Shown here in pieces: positions 55,349 through 63,566 of a stretch of 64,000 bases of DNA (positions are counted from its first letter, which is position 1; the number at the start of each line of letters is the position of its first letter). The DNA lies in contig CALWOA010000011.1 of the NCBI GenBank assembly GCA_944382965.1, positions 1-64,000 on the forward strand. Reading direction: 5' to 3'. A program made the translations under genes and the position numbers. The notes beneath the pieces are model-generated. The model saw nothing but the letters and a program-made list of their open reading frames with translations, made no database searches and was not told the origin of the DNA. This DNA is from an uncultured Oscillospiraceae bacterium. Lineage in GTDB: Bacteria > Bacillota > Clostridia > Oscillospirales > Oscillospiraceae.

Positions 55349-57754
55349 ATGGAACAAAGACAGAACATTGCGCCAATCTGTGCAGACCCTGACGTGGGCC
55401 TTACCCAGGAGCAGGTAACGCAGCGACTGGAAGCCGGACTGGTCAGCGGAAAGCCCCATCCCTCCGGGAAAACTCCCGGAGAGATTGTCTGGGGCCACTG
55501 CTTTACTTTTTTCAATCTGATTTTTCTGGTGCTGGCGGCGCTGCTGGTAATCAGCGGCTCCAGCGTACTGAATATGGGATTTCTGATGGTGGCGGCCATC
55601 AATACCGTCATCGGCATCGTCCAGGAGATCCGGGCCAAACGGGCAGTGGATCGGCTGGCCCTGGTGGCGGAGCGCCCGGTGACGGTGATCCGGGAGGGAA
55701 AGCGTATGGAGGTTCCCCCGGAGGAAATTCTCCGGGATGACATTGCCGAATTTGCCCAGGGTGACCAGCTCTGTGCCGACGGCATCCTGCGGCAAGGAGA
55801 GCTGTGGCTGGATGAATCCCTAATTACCGGCGAAGCCGACGCTGTTACCCATCTGCCCGGGGACATTTTGCGCTCTGGCAGCATCGTGGTGGCCGGACGG
55901 GGCCGGGTACAGCTGACGGCGGTGGGAGCGGAGGCCTTCGCCAGCAAGCTGTCCCGGGAGGCCAAGGAAAATCCCAAAGCCAAAAAGTCCGAAATGATGC
56001 GCTCTCTGGACAAGCTGATTCTGGTGCTGGGCATTGCCCTGATTCCTGTGGGACTGGTGCTGTTTTACCAGGAATTTTCTGTGCTGCAGCTGAACTTCCG
56101 GGATAGTGTGGAAGGCACTGTGGCGGCCCTGGTGGGGATGATTCCCGAGGGGCTGTACTTGCTGACCTCCATTGCCATGGCGGCCTCGGCGCTGAAGCTG
56201 AGCCGGGAAAAGGTGCTGGTGCAGGATATGAACTGCATCGAGTCCCTGGCCCGGGTGGATGTGCTGTGCGTGGACAAAACCGGCACCATCACCCAGCCGG
56301 ACATGGAAGTGGAAAATCTCGTGCCCCTGTCCAGGCACCAGCCGGAGTATCTGGAAGCGGTGCTCAGCGCCATGTATGGCTCTCAGGAACCGGATAACGC
56401 TACCGCCCGGGCAATCGGGGAACTGTTTCACAGTGAAAGTAGCTGGGTAGAGACAAAACGGATTCCCTTCTCTCCCCAGACAAAATGGAGCGCCGCCGTA
56501 TTTGAAGGAGAAGGGGCCTTCGTGGTAGGCGCCCCGGAGCGGATTCTGGGCCGGAAGGTGGAAATGATATCCTCCCAGATTCGCAGCTGGACCGACCGGG
56601 GCAGCCGGGTGCTGCTGGTGGCAGCCTACAATGGCGACCCCCAGCCGGAGGGCCTGGACCCGGAAGGGGTAACGCCCCTGGCATTGCTGATTCTCAGCAG
56701 TCCCCTCCGGGAAAACGCAAAGGAAACCTTTTCTTACTTTGCCCGACAAGGAGTGTCCATCCGGGTGATTTCCGGGGACGATCCCCACACCGTCAGCCAG
56801 GTAGCCGCCCAGGCGGGAATCGAAGGTGCGGAGCACTACCTGGATGCCTCCACCCTGGAAACGGAAGAAGACTATGCCCGAGCGGCGGCCGAAACCATCG
56901 TATTTGGCCGGGTGACCCCGGAGCAGAAGCGGAAGCTGGTTGCCGCATTGCAAAGCCAGGGGCACACCGTGGCCATGACCGGTGACGGCGTCAACGACCT
57001 GCTGGCTATGAAGCAGGCGGACTGCTCTGTTGCCATGGCCTCCGGCGCTCAGGCTGCCAGTCAGCTGGCCAGTCTGGTGCTGCTGAATTCCGACTTTGCC
57101 GCCATGCCGGACATTGTGGTGGAGGGGCGGCGGGTGATCAACAATATCCAACGGGCGGCCACGTTGTTTTTAGTGAAGAATATCTTTTCTCTGTTCCTGT
57201 CGGTGATTTCTCTGTTTACCGACTGGCCCTATCCCTTGCAGCCCATGCATCTGACGGTGATTTCCGCCCTGACCATTGGCATTCCCTCCTTCTTTCTGGC
57301 CATGGAGCCAAACTACGACCGGGTGCGGGGGCATTTTCTCCGGGGCGTGCTGCGCCGGGCCTTTCCCGGCGGGCTGACCAATGTGTTTGCGGTGCTGGTG
57401 TGCCAGGCCTATATGAGCGTCTTTGCCCTCACGGCGGAGTCTATCACCACGGTCTGCGCCGGAATTCTGGGAGTTGTGGGAATGATGGTGCTGTTCCAGG
57501 TGTGCAAACCCTTTGACCTGTTCCGGAAGGTGATCTGGGCTGCCATGGCGGTGGGCCTGGTAGGGGTGTTTACGGTACTGGGCCAGTTCCTGGAACTGAC
57601 TGCCAGCCGTCCGGAAACCAAGCTGGCGATGCTGACACTGCTGCTGATGACCCCTACGGTATTTTTTTCCATGCAGCGGCTGTTTGACTGGGGAGAACGG
57701 TTATATAACCAGATTCTGGGCAAACTGGATGCCAGGAAGGACACCAAACGGTGA
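55349..57754 (+). CDS. P-type cation-transporting ATPase (CtpE-like, probably Ca2+)
   Basis: This 801 aa pump has an actuator domain with DESLITGEAD, the phosphorylation site DKTGTIT (about 306-312), the nucleotide-binding region and the hinge MTGDGVNDLLAMKQAD. Membrane helix 4 reads VGMIPEGLYLLTS, with PEGL rather than the CPC of heavy-metal pumps. That and the C-terminal helices resemble the CtpE group, for which calcium uptake has been proposed. RBS AAGGAG. It starts 18 bases after thiN and ends four before the MocR start. Confidence 0.9.
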   Translation: MEQRQNIAPICADPDVGLTQEQVTQRLEAGLVSGKPHPSGKTPGEIVWGHCFTFFNLIFLVLAALLVISGSSVLNMGFLMVAAINTVIGIVQEIRAKRAVDRLALVAERPVTVIREGKRMEVPPEEILRDDIAEFAQGDQLCADGILRQGELWLDESLITGEADAVTHLPGDILRSGSIVVAGRGRVQLTAVGAEAFASKLSREAKENPKAKKSEMMRSLDKLILVLGIALIPVGLVLFYQEFSVLQLNFRDSVEGTVAALVGMIPEGLYLLTSIAMAASALKLSREKVLVQDMNCIESLARVDVLCVDKTGTITQPDMEVENLVPLSRHQPEYLEAVLSAMYGSQEPDNATARAIGELFHSESSWVETKRIPFSPQTKWSAAVFEGEGAFVVGAPERILGRKVEMISSQIRSWTDRGSRVLLVAAYNGDPQPEGLDPEGVTPLALLILSSPLRENAKETFSYFARQGVSIRVISGDDPHTVSQVAAQAGIEGAEHYLDASTLETEEDYARAAAETIVFGRVTPEQKRKLVAALQSQGHTVAMTGDGVNDLLAMKQADCSVAMASGAQAASQLASLVLLNSDFAAMPDIVVEGRRVINNIQRAATLFLVKNIFSLFLSVISLFTDWPYPLQPMHLTVISALTIGIPSFFLAMEPNYDRVRGHFLRGVLRRAFPGGLTNVFAVLVCQAYMSVFALTAESITTVCAGILGVVGMMVLFQVCKPFDLFRKVIWAAMAVGLVGVFTVLGQFLELTASRPETKLAMLTLLLMTPTVFFSMQRLFDWGERLYNQILGKLDARKDTKR

Positions 57755-57758
57755 TCGT

Positions 57759-59120
57759 ATGTTAACTTATGAACTGAAAAAATCCCCGGGTGTCCCCCTG
57801 TATGAAGCCCTCTACCGCTGCATCCGCCGGGATATTCTGGAAGGTACCCTGAAACCCGGGACGAAACTGCCCTCCAAGCGGGCACTCTCCCAGAATCTGG
57901 AAGTCAGCAAAATTACCGTGGAAGCGGCCTACAACCAGCTCCTGGCGGAAGGGTATATCCGCTCCCAGGAGAAGGTGGGCTATTTTGTGGAAGCGGTGGA
58001 AGGGCGAAATCCCCCGCCCCCGACCCAGGCAGAACAGCCGGAGAAGAAGCGGGAGTTTCTGCTGGATCTGACCGGCATTGGCACGGAGCAGTTCCCTTTC
58101 TCCGTTTGGAGCCGCTTGCAGCGGGAAGTGATGCTGGATTACGGTTCGCAGCTTCTGCTGCCCCTTCCCAACCGAGGCGTAGCGGAGCTGCGTCAGGCCA
58201 TTGCCGACCATTTGGCGGCCTTTCGGGGGATGCAGGTTTCCCCTCAGAACATCCTGATTGGCGCAGGAACGGACTTCCTGTACAATTTGTTGATTCAACT
58301 GTTGGGCCGGGATAAGGTCTACGCCGTGGAAGAGCCGGGGTATGACAAAATCCGGCAGATCTACGCCGCCGGCGGGGTGCGCTGCGTCAGTGCCGCCATG
58401 GATGACAAAGGGGTATTGCCGGAGGGGCTTTCCCAGGCGGACGTGCTGCACTGCTCGCCGTCCCACCATTTCCCCACAGGACTGGTAACGCCGGTGAACC
58501 GCCGGATGGAACTGCTGGACTGGGCCGGGGAGGACAAGTGGATTATTGAAGATGACTACGACTCGGAATTTCGCTTTGATGCCCATCCCATGCCCACGCT
58601 GCAGACCCTGGACGGCGCCCAGCGGGTGATCTACATGAACACCTTCTCCAAAACCCTGGCCCCCTCCATCCGGATCAGCTATATGGTTCTGCCCCCGGCG
58701 CTGATGGCGCAGTTTCAGAAGGTTTTGGGCTTTTACAGCTGCACGGTGCCCAGCTTCGAGCAGTACACCCTGGCCCGGTTTCTCGGCCGGGGGTATTTTG
58801 AAAAGCACATCAACCGGATGCGGAAATTCTATAAAAAGCGGCGAAATGCCCTGGTATCCCTGCTGGAAACTTGCGCTTTTTCCGAAAAGCTGACCATTTT
58901 GGAGCAGGATGCCGGGCTGCATTTTCTTTTGAAAGTGGACACGGCCCTGCCGGATGGGGACTTGGTTCAGAAACTTGCCCATGTGGGAATCCGGGTCAAA
59001 GCCCTCAGCGAATATTACCACGACCAGGGCTTGGACCGGCACTGTCTGGTGGTAAACTATTCCGGGGTGAAAGAGGAAGCTCTGGAGCAGGCTTTATCTG
59101 CTGTTGAAAAGATTATGTAA
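57759..59120 (+). CDS. MocR/PdxR-type regulator (GntR HTH fused to aminotransferase-like domain)
   Basis: This 453 aa protein has a GntR winged helix (LYEALYRCIRRDILEGTLKPGTKLPSKRAL..., about 14-75), a Pro-rich linker (about 82-95), and a fold-type I aminotransferase-like domain with the PLP lysine in NTFSKTLAPS and DDYDSEFRF. Such proteins sense PLP or amino acids. ATG 57759 is used; no strong RBS is visible, so it relies on coupling to the ATPase gene. Targets are unknown. Confidence 0.92.
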   Translation: MLTYELKKSPGVPLYEALYRCIRRDILEGTLKPGTKLPSKRALSQNLEVSKITVEAAYNQLLAEGYIRSQEKVGYFVEAVEGRNPPPPTQAEQPEKKREFLLDLTGIGTEQFPFSVWSRLQREVMLDYGSQLLLPLPNRGVAELRQAIADHLAAFRGMQVSPQNILIGAGTDFLYNLLIQLLGRDKVYAVEEPGYDKIRQIYAAGGVRCVSAAMDDKGVLPEGLSQADVLHCSPSHHFPTGLVTPVNRRMELLDWAGEDKWIIEDDYDSEFRFDAHPMPTLQTLDGAQRVIYMNTFSKTLAPSIRISYMVLPPALMAQFQKVLGFYSCTVPSFEQYTLARFLGRGYFEKHINRMRKFYKKRRNALVSLLETCAFSEKLTILEQDAGLHFLLKVDTALPDGDLVQKLAHVGIRVKALSEYYHDQGLDRHCLVVNYSGVKEEALEQALSAVEKIM

Positions 59121-59145
59121 ACAAACGCCCCTGGGGATATTTTCC

Positions 59146-59174
59146 TTGCCTTTTCCCATCAGGGGGGCTATAAT
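59146..59174 (+). promoter_or_regulatory. Promoter of the ADP-ribosylglycohydrolase-like gene
   Basis: TTGCCT (59146-59151), 17-base spacer, TATAAT (59169-59174). Confidence 0.75.
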
Positions 59175-59207
59175 AAGACAAAAAGCGTTGGAAGGGAGCG
59201 GACAGCG

Positions 59208-60308
59208 ATGGCCTTAGCACAATCGTCCTACCGGGGGTGCCTGCTGGGAATGGCAGTGGGAGACGCCATGGGATACACCGTGGACAACCGGAACTGGCAG
59301 GAAATTCAGCGGGATTACGGCCCCAATGGGCTGCTGGGATATGATTTGGTCAATGGCTATGCCGACGTAACCTCCTATACCCAGCTGGCGGCCTTTACCT
59401 GCAACGGTCTGCTGTTCGGTTTGACCCGGGGGCAGATGCTGGGGAAAATGGCCCCCTTTATCAAGTATATCGGCCTGAGCAGCCGGGAGTGGGCAGCGTC
59501 CCAGCGTCCCTGGGGTCGTCCCAGCCGGACCTATTGCTGGCTGCTGCGCCGGGCGGAACTGTGCCGCCGCCGTTGCATGGATACCCGAATGCTGGACACT
59601 TTGAGCCGGGAGAATCTGGGAGCCTTGGAAACTCCCCGCAACAGTTTCGCTTCCCCAGGGGGACTGACCAGCGCCATCGGCGTGGGGCTGTTTTTTCACG
59701 AGGACCGGATGGACCAGGAAGAGATTGACCGGCTGGGTGCGGAAGCGGTGGCGCTGACCCATGGCAGCCCCACGGCGTTCCTGTCCGGTGCGGTGCTGGC
59801 GCACATCATCAGCAAGCTGCTGTGCAACCCCCAGGTTCCTCTGAAACCGCTGATTCTGGAAGCGGTGGAGGCTATGAAAGACCAGTTCGGCCACCAGTAC
59901 AGCCAGGCCTATGAGGTTGCAACCCTGGTGCGCCACGCCATCACCTATGCCGAATCCCCCAATCTCCGGCCGGTGGACGTGATGGAGCGGCTGAGCTGCG
60001 GCAATGCGGCTCAGGTGCTGGCAGGAGCGGTGTATGCCTGCATTGCCAGCCGGGGGGATTTTGACAGCGCTATGATCATCGCTGTGAACCACTCCGGACG
60101 CAGCGCCGCGGTGGGCGCTCTGGTGGGGGCCATTCTGGGCATTCGGCTGGGAGAGGAAGCGTTGCCGGAATTCTACATCGAATGCCTGGAACCGGCGGAT
60201 GTACTGCGGGAACTGGCAGACGATCTGTACACTGGCTGCCCCATGGAAATGGGCAACAAGCTCTTTGACCTGGACTGGGATTACAAATACCTCCATGGCG
60301 GACAATAA
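59208..60308 (+). CDS. ADP-ribosylglycohydrolase homologue lacking both metal-binding motifs (probable pseudoenzyme)
   Basis: This 366 aa protein has the DraG fold: YRGCLLGMAVGDAMGY at the start, TCNGLLFGLTRG, SPGGLTSAIGVGLFF, and AVNHSGR...GALVGAILG near the end. In active relatives the magnesium ligands are SDDTQ and HSGDSDSTGA. Here those positions read TSYTQ (55-59) and HSGRSAAVGA (295-304), so four aspartates are replaced while the frame is intact. I infer that it binds ADP-ribose or a modified target without cleaving it. It has its own promoter and precedes a polysaccharide deacetylase. Confidence 0.85.
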   Translation: MALAQSSYRGCLLGMAVGDAMGYTVDNRNWQEIQRDYGPNGLLGYDLVNGYADVTSYTQLAAFTCNGLLFGLTRGQMLGKMAPFIKYIGLSSREWAASQRPWGRPSRTYCWLLRRAELCRRRCMDTRMLDTLSRENLGALETPRNSFASPGGLTSAIGVGLFFHEDRMDQEEIDRLGAEAVALTHGSPTAFLSGAVLAHIISKLLCNPQVPLKPLILEAVEAMKDQFGHQYSQAYEVATLVRHAITYAESPNLRPVDVMERLSCGNAAQVLAGAVYACIASRGDFDSAMIIAVNHSGRSAAVGALVGAILGIRLGEEALPEFYIECLEPADVLRELADDLYTGCPMEMGNKLFDLDWDYKYLHGGQ

Positions 60309-60330
60309 GGAAAAAGCAAAGTAAGCATAG

Positions 60331-60371
60331 ATCCCCTCCTTTGGGCATAGGATGTGCCAAAAGGAGGGGAT
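60331..60371 (+). promoter_or_regulatory. Long hairpin that contains the RBS of the deacetylase gene
   Basis: ATCCCCTCCTT (60331-60341) pairs perfectly with AAGGAGGGGAT (60361-60371); inside, GGCA (60344-60347) pairs with TGCC (60355-60358). The AAGGAGG needed for the GTG at 60377 is wholly in the 3' arm. It may act as a translation switch, and as a weak terminator for the gene upstream. Confidence 0.7.
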
Positions 60372-60376
60372 TTGTT

Positions 60377-61159
60377 GTGAGAAAACGGGACTTGCTGATT
60401 CTGCTTGGCTCCATTGCGGCAGCGGCGGCGGTGGCGTTGAGCGTCTTTGCCACCAGTGCCCTGTCCACCGGGTCCTGGGGGCTGAGCTTCCGCCAGGAGG
60501 GGACGCCCCCCATCGGAAATGCCGGTCAGGATCAGCTCCAGCACTATGATGCGGCATATCTCGGGGATACCAGCCAAAAGGTGATCTACCTGACATTTGA
60601 CGCCGGGTATGAGTGCGGCTCTACGGCGAAAATTCTGGATGTGCTGAAACAGCACCAGGCGCCTGCGGCCTTTTTCCTGGTGGGCAGCTACATTGAGAAA
60701 AATGCCGACCTGGTGCGCCGGATGGCGGAGGAAGGGCACATTGTGGGCAACCACACCATGCATCACTACGACATGAGCAAACTGTCGGACAAAGATGCCT
60801 TTGCCAAGGAACTGACGGAGCTGGAAAAGTTGTACAAAGAAGTTACCGGCAAGGATATGGAAAAGTATTACCGCCCGCCCCAGGGAATTTACAGCGAGAA
60901 AAATCTGAAAATGGCCCAGGAGCTGGGGTACAAAACGGTGTTCTGGAGCCTTGCCTATGTGGACTGGCTTCAGGATGACCAGCCCACCCGGGAACAGGCG
61001 CTGAAAAAGCTGCTGCCCCGGATGCATCCGGGGGCGGTATTGCTGCTGCATTCCACTTCCCAGACCAATGCGGAAATTCTGGACGAGCTGTTGACTACCT
61101 GGGAGAGCCAGGGCTACCGATTTGCCAGCATTGCGGAGCTGTTTGCGCCCCGTTCTTAA
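60377..61159 (+). CDS. Polysaccharide deacetylase, PdaA-like
   Basis: This 260 aa exported NodB-fold enzyme has an N-terminal signal or anchor (about 6-28), then the metal motif TFDAGYE (first Asp pair), HTMHHYDMSKL (two His), YRPPQGIYSEKN and LLLHSTSQTN. The FDAGYECG form is that of PdaA, which trims N-acetylmuramic acid during spore cortex synthesis, so a sporulation role is likely. GTG 60377 is nine bases after AAGGAGG. That RBS sits in a strong hairpin. Confidence 0.88.
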   Translation: MRKRDLLILLGSIAAAAAVALSVFATSALSTGSWGLSFRQEGTPPIGNAGQDQLQHYDAAYLGDTSQKVIYLTFDAGYECGSTAKILDVLKQHQAPAAFFLVGSYIEKNADLVRRMAEEGHIVGNHTMHHYDMSKLSDKDAFAKELTELEKLYKEVTGKDMEKYYRPPQGIYSEKNLKMAQELGYKTVFWSLAYVDWLQDDQPTREQALKKLLPRMHPGAVLLLHSTSQTNAEILDELLTTWESQGYRFASIAELFAPRS

Positions 61160-61309
61160 AGGCAGCCACTTGACAAACGGAATTGAGGTCACTATAATGC
61201 AAGGCAGAAATTGTTGCTGAAACACCGAAAATGTGGGTAATTACAGAAGTTTACATCCATATTTCAATTCGGAAACAATATCGTAACAACAGAAAACGGA
61301 GAGATGGAA

Positions 61310-62353
61310 ATGAAGAAACTAGTCGGTGCCGTTCTGGTGGTGCTGCTGATCTGGAGCCTGTGCATGGCTATTCCGGTCCGTGCCACGGAAAGCACGGAAT
61401 TTACGGTACCCACTTTGGAAACGGAACCTGTGCCCACGGAAGAAACCATTCCGACTCTGCCAACCTTGGAGACGATTCCCTCCACCGAGCCGGAGGAGTC
61501 TCCTGTGAAGCCGGAAATGGAACCGGTTCCCGAAGAGACGGAGGCTACCGTCCCGGAAGAGCCGGAATCGCCTTGGAAAACCGGGAAAATTGCCGCCGGT
61601 GCCTATCACAGCGCCTGGATTCGGGAGGATGGCACCGTAGGGACTGCCAGCGCTGACCGGGTGCCAAACCAATGGCGGGGCATCCGGCAGATTGCCGCAT
61701 ACCTGGGAACGGTGGGACTGAAAGAGGACGGCACCGTAGTTGCGGCTGGTGAAGTGCGAGATAAGGACAACATTGGCGCCTGGCGGGATATTGTGGATAT
61801 CGACGCCAATGAGAACAATACCATTGGCCTGACCTCCCAGGGCACCGTGGTAGTGGCCGGATACAATACTTACGGCCAGTGTGACGTGTCCTCGTGGCAG
61901 AACGTGGTGGATGTGGCCATGGGCTATCGCACCGCCTACGGTTTGACGGAGGACGGAAAGGTGCTTACCGCCGGCAGCAACAGCGCCGGTCAGCGCAATG
62001 TGGACAGCTGGTCGGATATCACCGCCATCAGTGCCGGCAATTACCATGTGGTGGGCCTGAAAGCGGACGGTACCGTGGTGGCCCGGGGCAGGAACGAATC
62101 CGGTCAGTGCGATGTGGAATTCTGGGAAGATATTGTGGCCATCAGCGCCGGCCCCAGCCATACGGTGGGGCTGCGGTCGGATGGTACGGTGATTGCCACC
62201 GGTGCCAACAAATATGGCCAGTGCAGTGTAGGCGGCTGGACGGATATCGTAGCCGTCAGCGCCGGTATGTACCATACCCTGGGACTGCGTTCCGACGGCA
62301 CCTTGGTAGCTGTTGGCAGCAACGGCTGGGGCCAGTGCGTAGTGAATAATTGA
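61310..62353 (+). CDS. Secreted seven-repeat RCC1-type beta-propeller protein
   Basis: This 347 aa protein has a signal peptide (cut near VRAT, about 24), a stalk of about 65 residues rich in Pro, Glu and Thr (PT, TEP repeats), and exactly seven repeats of about 37-39 residues: W.DI..ISAG..H..GL..DGTV.A.G.N..GQC.V. Seven such units close one propeller. There is no anchor at the C-terminus (ends VVNN). ATG 61310 is eight bases after GGAG; ATG 61304 is too close. RCC1-like secreted proteins usually bind other proteins; the partner is unknown. Confidence 0.88.
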   Translation: MKKLVGAVLVVLLIWSLCMAIPVRATESTEFTVPTLETEPVPTEETIPTLPTLETIPSTEPEESPVKPEMEPVPEETEATVPEEPESPWKTGKIAAGAYHSAWIREDGTVGTASADRVPNQWRGIRQIAAYLGTVGLKEDGTVVAAGEVRDKDNIGAWRDIVDIDANENNTIGLTSQGTVVVAGYNTYGQCDVSSWQNVVDVAMGYRTAYGLTEDGKVLTAGSNSAGQRNVDSWSDITAISAGNYHVVGLKADGTVVARGRNESGQCDVEFWEDIVAISAGPSHTVGLRSDGTVIATGANKYGQCSVGGWTDIVAVSAGMYHTLGLRSDGTLVAVGSNGWGQCVVNN

Positions 62354-62355
62354 GA

Positions 62356-62390
62356 AAAATGGCAGGGAGTATCATTGCTCCCTGCCGTTT
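62356..62390. terminator. Bidirectional terminator between the propeller and DUF6951-like genes
   Basis: GGCAGGGAG (62361-62369), eight-base loop, CTCCCTGCC (62378-62386); GTTTCTTATTC follows on plus and ATTTTTCTC on minus. Confidence 0.85.
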
Positions 62391-62391
62391 C

Positions 62392-62718
62392 TTATTCTTC
62401 CACAAACCGGATGGATGCGTCCTTTTTCAGGGCCAGGCCGCATTCGGCCTCGGCGCACTTGATGATTCCCGCAATCACCGGGCATGCGCAGTGTCCGGGG
62501 AAATGCTCTGCTGCATACTGGTACAGTTCTCCGGTGCCGGGCTTGCCCAGGCACAGTTCAAATGCATCGAAGGTGTTGCCCAGAGCATCAAACATCCGCC
62601 GCACCGCTTCGCAGCCGGAAACCACTTCCAACGTCACTTCCTGCTGGTCTTCGTCGGTTACAGCGCTGACCCGGGTGGGCAGACCACAGACGCCGGGATC
62701 GATGATTACCTTTGTCAT
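62392..62718 (-). CDS. Small Cys-containing cytosolic protein (DUF6951-like)
   Basis: This 108 aa protein begins MTKVIIDPGVCGL and carries six Cys, including FELCLGKPGTG, HFPGHCACPVIAGIIKCAEAECGLALKKD. The Cys spacing suggests metal or cofactor binding. I associate this pattern with DUF6951, for which no function is known. ATG 62718 is chosen over upstream frame codons because the family begins here, though the RBS is modest (CAGGAGAAATC). Confidence 0.75.
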   Translation of the reverse strand: MTKVIIDPGVCGLPTRVSAVTDEDQQEVTLEVVSGCEAVRRMFDALGNTFDAFELCLGKPGTGELYQYAAEHFPGHCACPVIAGIIKCAEAECGLALKKDASIRFVEE

Positions 62719-62782
62719 ATCCTGATTTCTCCTGAAATCCGGCGGCAAAACGCCGCCTGTATTTGCCCCCATCATAGCAAGC

Positions 62783-62856
62783 AAACCCTGCCTTGTAAAG
62801 CGTCAAGGCAGGGTTTTGCAGAAAGAAAGCCCATGCAGGACAGCTGCATGGGCTTT
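62783..62856. repeat. Two hairpins between the DUF6951-like gene and the 59 aa membrane protein
   Basis: AAACCCTGCCTTG pairs with CAAGGCAGGGTTT (62783-62816), and AAAGCCCATGCAG (62826-62838) with CTGCATGGGCTTT (62844-62856). The second is followed on the minus strand by CTTTCTTTCTG and probably ends the 59 aa gene. Confidence 0.65.
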
Positions 62857-62864
62857 CGGGTTAT

Positions 62865-62898
62865 TTCTTACTTGCATGCCGCTCCAGCAAGCCCTTCG
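62865..62898 (-). pseudogene. Decayed copy of the rubrerythrin 3' end (distal)
   Basis: On the minus strand AAGGGCTTGCTGGAGCG then six variable bases then CAAGTAAGAA matches the last codons and stop of the intact rubrerythrin gene (63565-63598), with one base lost. In frame it reads AKGLLERHASKK after a stop codon 30 bases upstream, so it is not a functional gene. Confidence 0.6.
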
Positions 62899-62927
62899 CG
62901 ATCATCAGAATATCTGAAACGTCCTAC

Positions 62928-63107
62928 TCAGTTCTTGTTGCTGCTGATCCAATAGCCCAATACGGCAAGCGCAACGCCAATGACGATCGAAAGGATGCCG
63001 CTGGAAATACCCTCTGACTTACATAAGCTGATACCCAAAATAACCAGGCCACAGCCAATTATACTGACAACCGATGCAAGAAAAGAATTCCTATACCAGA
63101 AGAACAT
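62928..63107 (-). CDS. Small two-helix membrane protein, 59 aa
   Basis: A 59-codon gene with GGAGG seven bases before its ATG. It encodes two hydrophobic helices (about 9-28 and 36-53), a short SEGISS turn and the tail SSNKN. The base composition is AT-richer than the neighbours. It has its own promoter and hairpin, so it appears to be an independent unit. Family not recognised. Confidence 0.7.
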   Translation of the reverse strand: MFFWYRNSFLASVVSIIGCGLVILGISLCKSEGISSGILSIVIGVALAVLGYWISSNKN

Positions 63108-63140
63108 AATTTTACCTCCGTTTGAGTTGAATTAATTATC

Positions 63141-63169
63141 AGTTTATCATCGGGATGTGGAAAAGTCAA
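63141..63169 (-). promoter_or_regulatory. Promoter of the 59 aa membrane protein gene
   Basis: TTGACT (63164-63169), 17-base spacer, TAAACT (63141-63146). Confidence 0.65.
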
Positions 63170-63260
63170 GTGTGGTATCTTATGGCATTGCCTTGGCAAA
63201 AGAAGAGAGGGAACCCTTTTCAGGGCACACCCTCCCCAGGAGTCTATTGCAACTTTTTCA

Positions 63261-63287
63261 TAACTTGAAGCAGCACTCCAGCAGGCC
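63261..63287 (-). pseudogene. Decayed copy of the rubrerythrin 3' end (proximal)
   Basis: GGCCTGCTGGAG, five variable bases and CTTCAAGT match the intact 3' end at about 25 of 30 positions. It reads GLLECCFKL. The rest of 63170-63358 holds a CAGCAGGC/GCCTGCTG hairpin (63279-63301) and nothing else I can identify. Confidence 0.6.
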
Positions 63288-63358
63288 ATGAAAGCCTGCT
63301 GGGATGGCGGCGGGGGCGCAGTTAGAAAGATAAAAATTGCATTGCCCTTCCGGCCGTT

Positions 63359-63511
63359 TCAGTCCAGGGGCTCCATGCGCTTGCCGCAGCACAGGGGGAT
63401 GGTCTGGCCTGCCTCCAGGTGGAGGATCTTGTGGCAGATGGGGCAGACGTAGTCCCCTTCCTTCTCCGCTTTGGCAACCGGCAGGAAGCCCTCTTCCTTC
63501 CATGTTATCAT
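63359..63511 (-). CDS. Desulforedoxin-like iron protein, 50 aa
   Basis: This 50 aa protein has the desulforedoxin pattern: CPIC at about 28-31, then CCGKRMEPL near the end (CxxC...CCG.xM..L), which binds one iron. It would pass electrons in oxygen or peroxide reduction. ATG 63511 lies six bases after AAAGGAG; the longer frame reads through the terminator. It follows the rubrerythrin gene beyond an attenuating hairpin, which supports a shared redox role. Confidence 0.85.
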   Translation of the reverse strand: MITWKEEGFLPVAKAEKEGDYVCPICHKILHLEAGQTIPLCCGKRMEPLD

Positions 63512-63524
63512 GGGAAACTCCTTT

Positions 63525-63555
63525 CGAGAAAAAAGGGGGCGGCCGAAGCCGCCCC
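63525..63555 (-). terminator. UUCG-loop terminator between rubrerythrin and desulforedoxin genes
   Basis: On the minus strand GGGGCGGC-TTCG-GCCGCCCC (63536-63555) followed by CTTTTTT. The stable tetraloop hairpin should limit, though perhaps not block, readthrough into the desulforedoxin gene. Confidence 0.9.
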
Positions 63556-63566
63556 GCATATCATTC

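Noticed and set aside
63141-63301. Possible insertion-sequence end near the small genes
   Set aside because: The CAGCAGGC/GCCTGCTG inverted repeat is short and local, there is no transposase frame, and no matching target duplication is visible.
63258-63503. 81-codon frame ending GLLECCFKL
   Set aside because: It runs through the desulforedoxin gene in another frame; only its last 27 bases matter, as a rubrerythrin remnant.
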